From Gorsachius magnificus (taxonomy: Eukaryota; Chordata; Aves; Pelecaniformes; Ardeidae): a stretch of 64,000 nucleotides of DNA. This document shows positions 35,291 to 46,980 of the stretch, one piece after another. The notes under the pieces were generated by a model. That model saw nothing but the letters and a program-made list of their open reading frames with translations, was not told the DNA's origin and ran no database searches. Position 1 is the first letter of the stretch. Each line of letters opens with the position of its first letter. Position numbers and translations under genes: made by a program. Location: NCBI GenBank assembly GCA_034008185.1, contig CM067082.1, forward strand, positions 86,613,684 through 86,677,683. Direction: 5' to 3'.

Positions 35291-38200
35291 AACTGAAGTT
35301 CATAGACTGCTTGGAGCTCCCGAGGTGAAAAATGCTCTTACCTTAAAGCACAGCAACAAAACCCTCCCGCCCTCCATCTGCTGAGCATGGTGGGAACGCT
35401 GCCGGTAGGGTACCATGCACAGCCAGCTCCCACTGATGTCAAACGAGCTTCAGTGCTTGCTACTCAGTGCCGTTGACAATAAGGTCCCAGCACACCACTT
35501 CCTCCTTAGCCTCCTATCCCTTATAACCAGCTACTTCCCACCACATTCTTCATGAATGAAAACTATTCGTATCCTTCTACTACATATAGCCAAATAGAAG
35601 AACCCAGATTTGCTAGTGGGTGCTGGGGGAAGGGAACAGGTAATGGCGATCAGCAGCTTCGGCAACTATGTAAATGGTACTAGGCATGGCAATTTCGTTA
35701 ACCAACTCCCTGTCAAGAAAGCCAGAACCATGGGGATTCGTATTTAGAGGTGGCTTTCCAACACGCTGTTGGCTCTTATCTTGACCCAGCACTGCATATG
35801 CTATTCATCATAGGCCGTGACAGAAATTATATCAGCAGCAGCAGCAGCCAGAGTAGCAGAATATTTTGCGTGGGAAAAAAACAACCAAAAAACGACTGGT
35901 GTTTATCGTGAATAATGTCAGTTGTACTACGGTTTCCACCTTCCAGTTGGAGTAATTTGGCTCTGAGCTGATGAAAGTGCTTTCAGAATATTGGCTGGAA
36001 GGAAGACAGCATCCAGATGTATTTGACAGGGGTAAAAACCTATGTAAGCCCTACATTTCTTGTCTAAAAGTCACCACCTCAAAATAGCTTGTGATCTAGT
36101 TATTTTTATTTAGAGAAGAGCCTGTGCCTTGAGTTTGGATCTGAGTCCAAATTCCACTAGAGTTTCAGGCTGTTGTTAAGGTAGGATGCTCCATTTTGTC
36201 CCAGTTCAGAAACAGGATGACCAGTAAGTTAGGGATCTCATTTAGAGCCAGACTCAGACATTAGGGTGGCCCATTTTTACAGGTTTCTGTCATACAATAA
36301 ATCAGCATCTTTACACGAAAGGGCAGGCTTATTTCTTGATGAAGGGAGAATTTAAAAACTGCGCGCTCATTTCCATATTTCAGAATGGCTGCAGGTTGTT
36401 TCTGGGATGCTGGGAAGACTCCTGAGTCTCACCGCTCCTCAGAGGGGACCATTCAATAATGGGGAGTGTGTTTCACTACCTGAAAATCATCTGGGTGCTA
36501 TCAGCGCTCTGTGTTAAAGCACTGCCAGCACACAGACACATTTACAACTGGGCCACACAGCATTATAGCTTGCTCCATTTTGCCTGTGCACACGTCAAGG
36601 ATTCTTTGACAGTTCTGTATTTTTGGATCTGGAAACCCTGTAAGAACTCCAGGATCTCTTAAAAATCACCCGCATGTTTTCTTCCTGCTTCCTCCCATTT
36701 CTGAATGACCCCTTGAGCACAGGAGCTTTACCCCTAACTGGATATTCTTAAACATTTTATTATAACTTGTTGGTTCAGCTTTAACCACAGTGGTACTAAC
36801 GTAATAATTAATACAAATGTCTTGTAAATGCTCTGTTAGTAAATTTGGATACTAATGATCTCTTAGTTACCCAGGCTTCTACCACACTGTGTACCCATCC
36901 AACAGTTCTTGTTTACACAAGAGGCTGACACAGCTCCAAATACACCATTTTAAGCTGCTCATGTAACAAACAAGTATTTCACACTTATTTTACGCACATG
37001 CTTGGCACAAAATATTCAACTACATTTTCACCAAAACAGGAGTAACATGGTCTGTTCCAGTAGGTGCATCCAGTCCCACACACACGCCTTACCCATCTTC
37101 AGACCTGTAGGAGGCAATGCAGGAACCACCTGGGGCTGTGGACATGTTCTGCAGGAAAGGCTGCAGCCACCTTCTCTCCCCTCCCTCCTTTCTAAAACTG
37201 AGGGTAAGGCTGTGCTAGTCAACGGCTCTCTCTTAAAGGTAACACAATGTCAGCTGGGTTAACCAGCACCACCTTTATCAGCACATAAAACTGTCTGAGA
37301 GGCTTCACCTGACAGGTTAGGAAGACCTTGGACCACCTTTTCTAATAGCAGAACAAGTGGTACAGGTGCCATCGGCAGAGGATCGGTAGCAAGCATCCGG
37401 AATGGCTGTAAGATATCCAACCAGCTCAGCTGTTTGAAAATAAATGTCTGTCCGCAGCCTTACGGAACTGAGCTGGTACATCTTCAGAGATCCCTTACAT
37501 AAATCTCTTGTACACTCCAGAGATTTATGATAAACACTTGCTCTTTCCTTAACCTCCAAAACCTTTTCCACCTGCTGAATAACACAAGATTCTTTCCCCT
37601 CACCCAGCCTGTCCAATATCTATATAAAGCCTCTAGAGAAGATTCGGTGGCACCATGGACTGACTCCTTAGCAGTGCACATATGACACCCATCTCTACAT
37701 CATCTTCACCTCCCATGCAAATAACACCATTACCCAGCTCTTCAAGGGCTTGGCTGAGATCAACAAATGAATGAAGAGAAGTTGGCAGAAGCTGAAGCAA
37801 GAGCCTGGGCTGACGATGGTATAGGAAAGTATTTTATGTTTCCACAATGTCATCCATTCACCATCGCTGGCATTAAGACTAATGGGAGACTTAATGTTCA
37901 TCTGAACTCATTCATCCCAGAAACCCCAATAACTCTTGCTGCAAATACCTCAATTCTTCGGCACTACTTCTGATCAGATGACTTGCTAGATCAAACTTGG
38001 CCCTCATGCTTGATTTCTACAACCTGGCAGGTTTAGAAACGATACCCTGTACAAGAATGCTTCAGTCCACTTACTCAGCAGCACAAGACCACCAAACAAG
38101 CTTGAGCTCTGTCCTTTGCTCTGATGACCACTCGGTCCCAGCTTAAATTCAAGCCTTTGCCCTTATTTTCAAAGCCTTCATGACCTTAGCAAAAACTGGT

Positions 38201-38730
38201 TTAAAGACATCCACGCTTACAATGTTATATTGAAAACTGACGGTTATATTGCTCTGTAACTAAACACCAAAATTGAAGGTACCAAAACCACCAGTACAAA
38301 CAAGTTGTCCATGACTGACAGACAGGATGAAGTCTGAGTTCCAAGGGCACGTTCCAGTGGGGGTTGTCTGGTGCCTGATAAAAGGTGAGCTGAGCTGACA
38401 GCACCACGATGCTTCTAGCACAAACAGACTCTGTCATGTACCCATCTGCCTCTCTCTTTTAACCTTATAGGAACTTCACTTTCACATCTGTATTCTCTTG
38501 CCAAGTCAACTGACCAACAGGCCCGCACTTTCGGGAATGTGCGGAGGTAGGGCACATGGAATCACATACACAGACAGATATACAGAGCAGGAAACCAGAG
38601 GCATTGTTTTACTAGGCAAAAGTGCCCTATGTAAAAAACAGGAGAGGAAAAGAGAGAGAAAAATGCCGAAGATGCCTTGTGTTCGTTTTCATGAGCTCAT
38701 AAAGTAATTGGAGGCAGATACATAAATTAC
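35291..38730. other. Noncoding DNA, no supported gene
   Basis: Holds a (CAG)5 microsatellite at 35833-35848 and otherwise unique-looking AT-rich sequence. A minus-strand donor-like AAG|GTAAGA near 35343 follows an open stretch (ending GGRVLLLCFK), but its acceptor is poor. At 37.1-37.3 kb a plus-strand acceptor after "cttacccatcttcag" is followed by an open stretch. Neither is called. Confidence 0.5.
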
Positions 38731-38928
38731 AATGAGGGTGGTGAAACACTGGAACGGGTTGCCCAGAGAGGTAGTGGAGGCCCCATCCCTGGAAACATTC
38801 AAAGCCAGGTTGGATGGGGCTCTGAGCAACCTGATCTAGTTAGCGGTGTCCCTGCTCACTGCAGGGGGGTTGGACTAGATGACCTCTAGGGGTCCCTTCC
38901 AACCCAAAACATTCCAGGATTCTATGAT
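38731..38928 (+). mobile_element. CR1 LINE, short 3' fragment of another subfamily
   Basis: About 200 bases of a CR1 3' end with family words "gggtggtgaaacactggaac", "gttgcccagagagg", "ccccatccctgga" and "ggttggatggggctctgagc", ending in "ccttccaacccaaaac" and a single terminal gattctatga at 38919-38928. The 3'UTR wording differs from the copies at 11.4 and 28.6-29.7 kb ("ttggatggggct" type instead of "tttaaaagac" and "gggacatggtttag" type), so it belongs to a different CR1 lineage. It is 5'-truncated and noncoding. Confidence 0.95.
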
Positions 38929-39505
38929 GGTAAAGGTATCCAGGAACATCTGAGGAGTCATTGCTTTCCAACACACCGGTGACAGTCAGGGACTCAGAAC
39001 CTGGAGAGCATCACACAGACATTTTCAAATGACAAATGAGTCACTAATGATAATCAGATCTGAAAGAAATGTATTTCCTCCTAAAACAAACACTAAAGCT
39101 GCTTTTCAATTACATGAGATGCAAAACAAGTCAAAAAAGTCTAGAAGATATCACTGAAACACACCTGAATCTACGTCCATAACTCACTGCTACACAGGAA
39201 GGGGGCCTTGTTTTAAGGTTGCTTTTCCATGTTACTTTTTAATTTCCTGACCGCTGCTCAGTTGCAATGCACCTAACTATGCTTAAACTGCCTGCCAAGG
39301 AAAGTAAAGTGGTACCTCAACAGGGCAACCAACCAGCCAATATTCAGAATAAATGCTCTGAAGATGCAGAATCCTCATGATGCATCTAGGATTGCATGAA
39401 CCCCGCAGCTGGTTTTGTCTGGAAGGAAAATCATGTATGTATGAGCAGGGATACTGTTCAGAGACACTAAAACAGGTTTATAATACTCCATTCTGTTTTC
39501 TTCAG
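38929..39505. other. Noncoding DNA upstream of the exon candidate
   Basis: AT-rich unique sequence with no repeat or gene signal. It would be intron if the exon candidate at 39506 is real. Confidence 0.5.
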
Positions 39506-39593
39506 CACAAAAATAAGCCCCGGAGAATACATGTATTTCTGAAAACAACTGGCAATAAAATGCCAGTCGGAGAACTTTTCAAACGATGGAAAA
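39506..39593 (+). CDS. Candidate internal coding exon, unrecognised
   Basis: The splice sites are very good. The acceptor is ccattctgttttcttcag (ending 39505), with plausible branch-point words about 25-35 bases upstream. The donor is GGAAAA|GTAAGTG (intron from 39594). The 88-base segment is open in only one frame, which starts at its first base: 29 codons plus one base. The peptide is basic and looks ordinary for a protein (HKNKPRRIHVFLKTTGN, then KMPVGELFKRWK). The other two frames contain stops. I recognise no family. The plus-strand frame also extends upstream of the acceptor to an ATG-type start at 39377, so the open frame is not confined to the exon. Confidence 0.33.
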
Positions 39594-40402
39594 GTAAGTG
39601 AAGGTCAAAAAGCTTGGAAGTCTTCCCAAGTATGATAAAACTTTGCTGAATTTATTAAACTTATGTTCCCATGAAATTTTCACCACAACAACCGTTCAGC
39701 TTGGCATCTGCCTAAATCTGTCCAGACCTTTGGGTTAACCTGACACTACATAAGTGACCAAGCAAACCTTCAGAAGAGAAACTTGGAATCGCTGAGGAGG
39801 CCCACTCAAAGCCTATGCCATGTTGGGGTTATATCTCGTCAGGCTCTTCCAGTGGTTGATTCCAGGAGTAACATTTGGGTTGGCACACCATGCCAGTGAG
39901 TCAGCATTTTTAAGTTACCACTGAGAAAACAAGCAAAAAAAAAAAAAAAAAAAAATATTACGCTGCTTTAATTATTTGGTAAGGCAGCTAGCATCACCAT
40001 AAAAGTGCCCAAATTTTAGTGCAAACCAACCTCCTCCCCGTTCTCTCCCCAAACTACCTTCTTTTCTTAAACTGACAATTCAGAAAACAGCCAGGGTGCT
40101 GCTTCTTTCTGCCTCGTATCCCCTGCCCAGCTTGCACACGTTTTTATCCAGTAACAGGCATCACTAGTGAAATGGGATTACGTTCCACTGTTTTGGAGCA
40201 TGAGCACAGCCCTGGGTGGGGCTGCTGGAGGATCAGCTCTTAATAAGGTGTCCAATTTATAATCTAGCAGGGCGAGGAGCAACTGGCTCTCCGAATGAAT
40301 AGCTCTTCTGTGTTACCATCTCCTGAGGCTGGCTGCCTGGCCAGCCCGCCTCATCCTTTTTTCTCTCTCTCTCCCTCACACAGATGTTACTCTTTTTGCT
40401 AA
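39594..40402. other. Noncoding DNA with poly-A tract
   Basis: Unique sequence with a 21-base poly-A run at 39935-39955 followed by tattacgctgc. Pyrimidine-rich tct repeats near 40360-40380 precede an acceptor-like cacacag. Confidence 0.55.
39935..39955 (+). repeat. Poly-A tract (21 A)
   Basis: An uninterrupted homopolymer. No retrocopy body is recognisable immediately upstream. Confidence 0.9.
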
Positions 40403-40421
40403 CTTTTTTGCTGTTTCCCAG

Positions 40422-40735
40422 ACTGGAAATATAAAGAGGAAGGAAGACGAGAAGTATCCACCCGTTTCTGGTCAGACACCGCAAACTGTGGCAAAAGGAA
40501 CAAACTATCTGCTAGTTTAATAGGAAATGAAGCCCTGGTATTCACTTATTCCAAGAAGGTTTCATTTCAACCTAGGCTCCTGCTCCCAGGGACCATCATT
40601 GTGCCAAGAGATGTCTTTACAAGGAATGTTCTGTGCAACAACCCCAGATCCCTGGGGCACCGGGCACTCCAACACCCAGCGTGCAGCCAACGGGGCGAGG
40701 AGGAATGGTCAAACGCCACGGAGCACCGGAGATGA
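40422..40735 (+). CDS. Candidate 3' coding exon or chance open frame
   Basis: A strong acceptor (aacttttttgctgtttcccag, ending 40421) opens a frame with two leading bases and 103 codons up to TGA at 40733-40735. The frame has no in-frame ATG in its first part. The first half reads like a protein (WKYKEEGRREVSTRFWSD, then NKLSASLIGNEALVFTYSKK). The second half enters the CpG-rich region and is less convincing. A second frame from the acceptor is open for 32 codons and ends in TAA. No family is recognised and no good internal donor is seen. Alternatives are a noncoding exon or chance. Confidence 0.2.
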
Positions 40736-41330
40736 GCAAAAGGATGCGATGCCCAGACTGATGCTCTCGCTGGCTTTGTCTTAAAACTCTTCTGCTAAAT
40801 GACGCCTGGTGACTCTGCCGAGGCGTGCGAAGTTAATACACTGATCCTTCCGAACAGCCAGATTGGCTCCCTCGGAGGTTATTCCCGACACGCACATCCC
40901 CGAAACGCCACAACCGCCTTATCTGCCGCGTCGACACTTTTCCCCCTCGCAGAGCAATGCGGCCGCAGGCATTTTCCTCACGGGTAGCCGAGGCGCATCC
41001 GACGGAGAGGGCTGGCCTGCAGCCCAAGACCAGCAAAACCCCGAGGGGAGCGCTGCCACCGGCGGCGGGCGCCCGGGCCGGCCGGGCTGCTGCCGGCTGC
41101 TGCCTGAGGGGAGCCACCTGCCGCAGCAGCCCCGGCGGCCGGGACGGCCCTTGACGTGGGAGCAAGTCACGCCCGTCGTTACCCTACGCGGTGCTTTAAA
41201 GAAGCGTGGCGACTTACCGTGCGGGCCGGGAACGGCCAGAGCCGCCGGTGAGCGAGCAGCCTCCTCAGGTGCAGGAAGACCGGCTGGAAGGCTTCACGTG
41301 GCAGCTCTGCAAGGACGGGCAGCGCCGCTG
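40685..41330. promoter_or_regulatory. CpG island, probable promoter
   Basis: This is the densest CpG cluster in the window. It includes gccaccggcggcgggcgcc, cgggccggccgggctgctg, cccggcggccgggacgg and cgtgcgggccgggaacgg, against CpG-poor flanks. Islands of this size usually mark promoters in birds. It contains a minus-strand donor ACG|GTAAGT (exon base 41218, intron from 41217) and a plus-strand donor CCG|GTGAGC (exon base 41247), so either or both strands could be transcribed from it. No TATA element is apparent, as is usual for such promoters. Confidence 0.7.
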
Positions 41331-41355
41331 AGCATCTCTCTCTCCCTGCTCCCAT
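41218..41355 (-). CDS. Candidate first coding exon at the CpG island
   Basis: On the minus strand an ATG at 41355-41353 in a favourable context (GGAGATGG) starts a frame of exactly 46 codons. It ends at a consensus donor, CGCACG|GTAAGTC, in phase 0. The peptide is Leu/Arg-rich (MGAGRERCSAALPVL, then FLHLRRLLAHRRLWPFPART). If not spliced, the frame runs on about a dozen codons to a stop. The segment lies at the edge of the CpG island, the usual place for a first exon. A possible acceptor (cgtccttgcag) inside the segment is weak. I recognise no family, and GC-rich DNA favours open frames, so the evidence is mainly the donor and the island. Confidence 0.25.
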
Positions 41356-44098
41356 CTCCAAAGCGCTTCTCTGCCAAAGACTGAGACTGCCCTGGCTTGT
41401 CTACTTGTCGCAGAGCCTCCTGTGCCTCCAGCAGACACGTTTAATAGATTTCCTTTCCATGGTGACGGCCTAATCCGACCTCTCACAGAGCATAAATCTG
41501 TGGCACGCTGCATTCAGGAATGACTGCTCCTCAGTACCTACAGTCCTTCTTTTCTTCTGTCTCTGTGCTGGCACTGCGTTGTGTAGAATGACTCTTTCCC
41601 GTCTGCGGCACTTAAAAAAAAACAAAAAAAAAAACTTAAATGCAACTCCACCTGAAAACTTTCCATCATTCTGTGCTTCCCCCCTTGCCAAAGTGAAGTG
41701 AAAGGTGATACGACCAGCCACTTGATCAATCTTTGTCAGGGTCGGGGGCGTCTGGCTCCTGTAGGATTTTTTTACAGTAGGAGTCTGTTTCTAGGACCAT
41801 TGGCTTTTCTGCAGCAGGATGCTATTGTCAGGATCCGATTTAAGCTGAACTCCAATAGACCACAGAGAAAGAAGAAGCAGGGAGCGTGTGCCTGACTTCC
41901 TGGAAAAGACACCCGAGCTGTTCTTACGGCCTCCTGCAACCACAGTCCGTCCGTCCTCCCCGGGCTCTATGGCTTGTCCCGGCAACTGCCGGCCCCATGG
42001 GCTCAGAGGGTACGGGAAGCGGCCTGCAGCTGGCCTGGGGAACCTGCCTAGTTTGAGCAGTGAAATACACAGTGTTTTTAATTAATAGCCTTGCTCAGCA
42101 GCTACATCATGGTCTGTGAGAAATGCTAAGCATCATTAGCAGTCTCTCGGTTCACAGTGTTTGGGAGGGCCACTGTTCCGTCCCCATCCTCACGGGGTCT
42201 TTGCACCTGGGAGGAATGCCTGGGATGGAGAACACAAAAGGACAAGCTGGACCAGAGCACACATTAGGCCATTGAACAAAATGAAAATAAGATGTCAACA
42301 ACTTCTGTAGGCCTAATTGTTTCTTCTCAAGCAGTTTGTTAGCTTATGTGAATCGGGGTAGCTCTACTGAGTAAACCAAAGAATGGAAAGGGGGAGGGGG
42401 ATAGCCTTGGGATCAGAAGGGCACAACATTGGTCTTTATCCCCATTGCTTGCTGGCTACTGAGTAACATTAACTTACTGCCACCGCCCTCTGCCACCAAG
42501 AGATAGTGGCACTAAGAGAGATGAAGAGACACAGGGTGGCAAATGGTAAGACTGCATTTCTGCAAACACCACCATGCAAGGCCACCTGAAGGATTGGGCC
42601 TTGACTCCCTCTCTCTGCAACTCCTGCTCTTGCCCTGGTGCTCAGCTCTATCGTGCAACTGAACCGCACAAAACTAAGCTGATTAAAAACCAGAAACAGT
42701 TGTTTTCTGAGATGGATTGCTTCCCTGCCACCTTCCAGCCACATGCACTCTGGACTAGATACGCAGGAACAGGTATAAAGAAAATACAACTTCTTCTTTC
42801 AGCATCAGTGCCAGCTTAAAGAGTTCATCAGACTGCAGCCTGGTGAAACACTGGGAAATCCCACAGAGAGCAAAAGAGAAGGAAGCTGCATTTTAATTTC
42901 AGCAAAACACTGAACACAGACAAAGAGCAGGCAGTGAGCGAGTGATGCAAAGGCGCCTAGTCAGATTTCTCCACTGGACCTTCAAGAGAAAAAGAGGCAA
43001 AACATCAAGCACAAAGGGCAGCCTGAGTTCTCCAAACACAAAGTCAGGACAAGCCAAATCCTGTCCAATTGCACAACATTAAAGAGTGATTCTGTGCTTT
43101 CTTACCTTGTGCTAAGGGAACAGCAATGTTCTGACCTGCAGTGATTTATGTGTAGCAAATTCGTGCTCATAAACAAGTGAGAGGAACCAAAATCTCATGC
43201 CCTAATCCTTCCAAGCAACACCAAATTCTTTATGGGCATGCAACGTTTAGCTGAGCTTGCTGTTGAAGGAGGTAATGTTTATCCTTATTTGAATTCAATA
43301 AAAAGACCAAAACAAGAGAAACAATGCTCAAAGAGCTCTTCTCCTTTACATTTGCAAATAACTCTACCAAAAAAAAAAACCAACTTAATTGCTTCACATG
43401 CTTTAAAAACATTACTTAATTTAGCCTGATGTCTCCCCAGCTGGACAGGTGTTATCATTTCCACTGAACATATGAGCAAGCTGCGTAAGACAGAGCTGGC
43501 CCTGTTTTTTCTAAGTAGCATCTAATTTTCAGTGCACTTCTGTGTACAGGCAGCTTCTGTTAATTTTGGCTAGAGTTGTAAGTGATTAATACATGTGCAA
43601 GACAGATTCTGAGTATCTCAAGCTACAGGGCTAAAATTAAAGCCCATGCTTGAAAATGTGAACCTAAAGGACTTGCCCATTGGCTGGGCAAGACAGGAAA
43701 TCTGTTCCAGGATCAGGAAAATAAGCCACGTCTTCAGATTCCTTGGGGCTTGTCTCCACAAGAAACTTAGGGAAGCAACAGTAAAATTGCAGCACGCCAG
43801 AAATGTTCTCCCCAGGTGGACCCTTCGGTGTTTGCTGCTTTCCAAGAGGAAATTTTAACCCCTCCATAAATCCATCCCTTCCCCACAAACACAGAGAGAG
43901 AGACCCACTTATCACTTACTGCTGAATACCATAGCTTGTTGCCACTTTCTAAACTGAAAGTTGATGGTGACAAGAGAAGGATGTGGTGACTCAGGAGGCA
44001 GCAATAAGAAAGCCAAGGGTGAAGTTTCACTTTGGTTTCAGCAGAAAACTTCCCCATGAAGATGCTCTTGGTTTGCAACCAGCAATGAAGTAGCTTAC
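41356..44098. other. Noncoding DNA, no supported gene
   Basis: Includes an A-rich tract at 41611-41634. Minus-strand splice-like pairs enclose short segments: 34 bases at 42478-42511 after a strong acceptor cttcatctctcttag, and 34 bases near 43918-43951 after catcaactttcag. They are too short to support from sequence alone. A MIR relic is listed separately. Confidence 0.5.
43393..43500 (-). repeat. MIR-type SINE relic
   Basis: On the plus strand the words "cacatgctttaaaaacatta", "gttatcatttccactgaaca" and "tatgagcaagctgcg" follow the reverse complement of the MIR 3' half (acatgtattaactcattta, ttattatccccattttacag, atgaggaaactgagg) in order. Diverged; boundaries approximate. Confidence 0.45.
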
Positions 44099-44247
44099 CT
44101 GCATTCCAAAGACAGGTGAGCTACCTCCTGCTTAGCATACACAAAGATTACGGCTACCCGTTTTAAGCAGACACTGACGATCTGAGTAGCTGCCCCCATT
44201 AGCTGGAGCACGATGCCAGCCCAAAGGAGGAGCTGTGTGGTTTCATG
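44099..44247 (-). CDS. Weak exon candidate, hydrophobic segment
   Basis: On the minus strand an acceptor-like ctgcttatttctag (exon base 44247) and a donor GCAG|GTAAGC (exon base 44099) enclose 149 bases. One frame is open for 49 codons and gives a rather hydrophobic peptide (HETTQLLLWAGIVLQLMG, then VAVIFVYAKQEVAHL). Two of three frames stop early. No family is recognised. Open frames of this size between splice-like words are common by chance. Confidence 0.15.
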
Positions 44248-46867
44248 CTAGAAATAAGCAGCAGGCCTCTCTGCAGCAAACTTTCTAGAGATAATCTAAC
44301 AACATCCACACAGGGGGCTGGGCTACAGACGCACATCCTCCCAAGCTAAGGTGCTGGTGGAAAAGGCTATCCTCCCAGTCCGTGGATTTGCTGAACTGTG
44401 CTTGAACGCTTCTCACATTTTTTCAGTCTGAATGAGGTGGGTTAGCAGAGGCCTAGAATTTACACGTTACAAGCTACCATCCAATGCAAGACAGGAAGTC
44501 AGCTTTCACATGGAGATGAGCCTGGTGCTAACGTATTAGGCTTGGCTAACATTTAAAATGGTGCGGGCACGCTTTGCCATTATTTAAATTCTCAAACTGG
44601 TATGATATAGCTTAACTGGCAAAAATCAGCGTAGGCTAAGTCTGCCAAAACAGGTGGGTCCGAAGGAAGACATTGCGCTACAGTGGGTGCCCTGCAGTGA
44701 GGATGGCAGCCGACCACAGAGTGACCACCCAGTAGGTGCGTACACTGCGGAAGCAGGAGTAATGTTGCTTTTGCGGTCTGGGTGGCCTTGAGAAGAGAAG
44801 GAACACCAGAACAGATGTAACGTGGTTTTTGCGACTTCAGGTTACGGGCATACATCTGTTCAGACTGAAGCAGAGCTCCATGGTGTAGCTCCCCTTCATC
44901 CCTCACACACCCACAGAGACGCTTACACCTGCTGTCCCACGATACCAAATCAACTGTTTGTGTAGCTGAGCTCTAAAGATTTTTTTTAAGGAAAAAAAAA
45001 ACCACCATACACCTCCCTGAAAAGCATGTCTTTTCTTTTAACATTTCACAGAACTGGCTTAAAGAGCAGCCAGACAAACAGCTGAATCAGCACAGCCGAT
45101 GAAGCAGTAACCTGGGGCGGCGGAGAAAGAGCCGACCGGAGCAGCCACCTCGCTCAGCTGCAATCTAGAGCAGGACACCTGACTGTAGCCCAGCTCTGCC
45201 AATACTTTCCAAAGTGTGTGTCTTGGTTTGGATTAGGGTTTTTTTTTTTTCTTTCCCCTTAGGTTTCCTAAGGAAATTAGGCTTCTGCAATTGCTCTGTC
45301 CCTCGGTCTTCCTGTAATCCATTTCAAATCTGCTGTCCAATCTCAGTCACATCTGAATGAGTCTCGAACATAGCATGTCCCTCTAAATCAGCCAGTGTCT
45401 GGGTAGAAGCCCAAACTCGTGTCCTCTGCAAGGAGAAAGGCAGGCAAACCCCAGCTGCCAGCCAGTGCTGCCCATTAGCCAAGACACGACTCTGGCCTAT
45501 GGTTTCAGAGGGACAGGGTGAGGTGGTCAACCTGATGCTCATCATATGAGGCCAGGCTTTACCACTTTGCTCATGCACAGTCTGCTTTAATCCAGACTTT
45601 GAAACATGGCATGGACACTTCAGTATGTACTTGTGTTTTAAAAAACAGCATCCTGCCAGAAGTTCCTTCTGTAACTCATTAAGATGGAGTTAATACTTTT
45701 AACTCCCTTCAGTGATTTCTGTATCAGGCTATTGTAAGACTGGCTTAGCAACACAAGTATTACAGACATCCCTAGTGCAGAAAGGGTGATATTTAATTCT
45801 GTGCAGGGGCTCAAATGTACCGTTTGTGCAACATGATGCCTGATACTGTACTTATATTGCTAAAATGCCTTTTCTGGGGGGAGCGCAACACGGAGGTGAA
45901 TTCCATCGAACGTGAGAGGAAAGTAGTAACTTGTTATCCAGATAGGATATTCACTGATCTATAAATCAGAGAGAATAACAACGCAGGCTGTATTCCCGCC
46001 TGTTCCCACACACTCCTTCTTGTCATCGCGAGAGGTCTTTAGTACCCTGAAATACAGCTTGACAATAAAAATTAATTGAAAGTGCACTAGAATCATTAAC
46101 TTTTGGAGCTTCACAGTTTGCCCATCCTTAAATAACACTGGTTATAAAATCCTGTTTGTGCTACAATTCCTTGGCGCTCTGCCACGTAGCACGTACAGAA
46201 ATCAGCAATATGTGCAGCAGGGACTTAGCTGGCTATAATATGAGCGCGCATAATGGACTTTCTTCTTTAGCTCAGCAGCAGAACACTGACTCAGATCTAG
46301 AGACCGGTTATAGTCCCAGTGGCGTTTGCTCCATGTAATTAGCAGTATCAAGTGTGTTGTCTTTTGGGTAGCCTGATTGTTTCCATATGCACAAGTACCT
46401 TCTGTGAACGTAGACAGGGTGAGAGGCAGACAGCATTCAGAGCGCACGCAGCACTACAGGAAGCACGTATGTTTTAAATACATTATCTCTACAATCAAGA
46501 ATAGTTTATAAGTTGGTCATATAAATCTTCCAGCACGGGGCCAGTGGAGAAAGAAAAAGACCTTCTTTCCAAGCACAAACTTCGCCCGGGTAGCTACTCG
46601 CAGCCAGGCCCCCGAGATGGGGCAGGCATCTCCCTGTGTGCCGATGCGGAGCGGCATGAATCAGTAGCTCACGAGGAGCAAGGAGCCTTGCTCCGAAGCT
46701 GGTGCGCGTTGCTCCGGGCAGGAAAAGGCTGTTGATGCTGTGCTGGGGCCTGGAGGAAGATCAGGCCAGCGTTTGAGGTGGGGCGTGCCTGGGAATGCCG
46801 CACAACATTCATCTTAAGGGCAGGTACTTGCTGAAATTCCAATTACTGAGAGAGATGGCTGAGGCAG
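44248..46867. other. Noncoding DNA, no supported gene
   Basis: Unique AT-rich to neutral sequence with short A and T tracts near 44975-45002 and 45237-45251. I see no gene or repeat family. Confidence 0.55.
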
Positions 46868-46980
46868 AGTGAGGCCTTGCTTTTGCCATGCAGAGAGGTG
46901 CAGTCTTTTTACCTCGGGGCAATGTTTCTGACAGATCCCGAGGTAAAAAAGCAGTGATGCTGAGCAGCTTCAGCCTCACT
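46868..46980 (+). other. Inverted repeat able to form a hairpin
   Basis: A perfect 13-base inverted repeat (tttttacctcggg at 46906-46918 and cccgaggtaaaaa at 46937-46949) encloses an 18-base loop. Further out, agtgaggc at 46868-46875 pairs with gcctcact at 46973-46980, giving a longer imperfect hairpin of about 113 bases. The loop ends in a good acceptor-like tgtttctgacag, and CCAG|GTGAGG follows at about 46995, so a short exon could overlap the right arm. The inner stem is shorter than a usual microRNA precursor stem. Confidence 0.5.

Noticed and set aside
40863..41384. 173-codon plus-strand frame through the CpG island
   Set aside because: GC-rich DNA removes stop codons by composition; it has no ATG in good context and crosses a likely donor.
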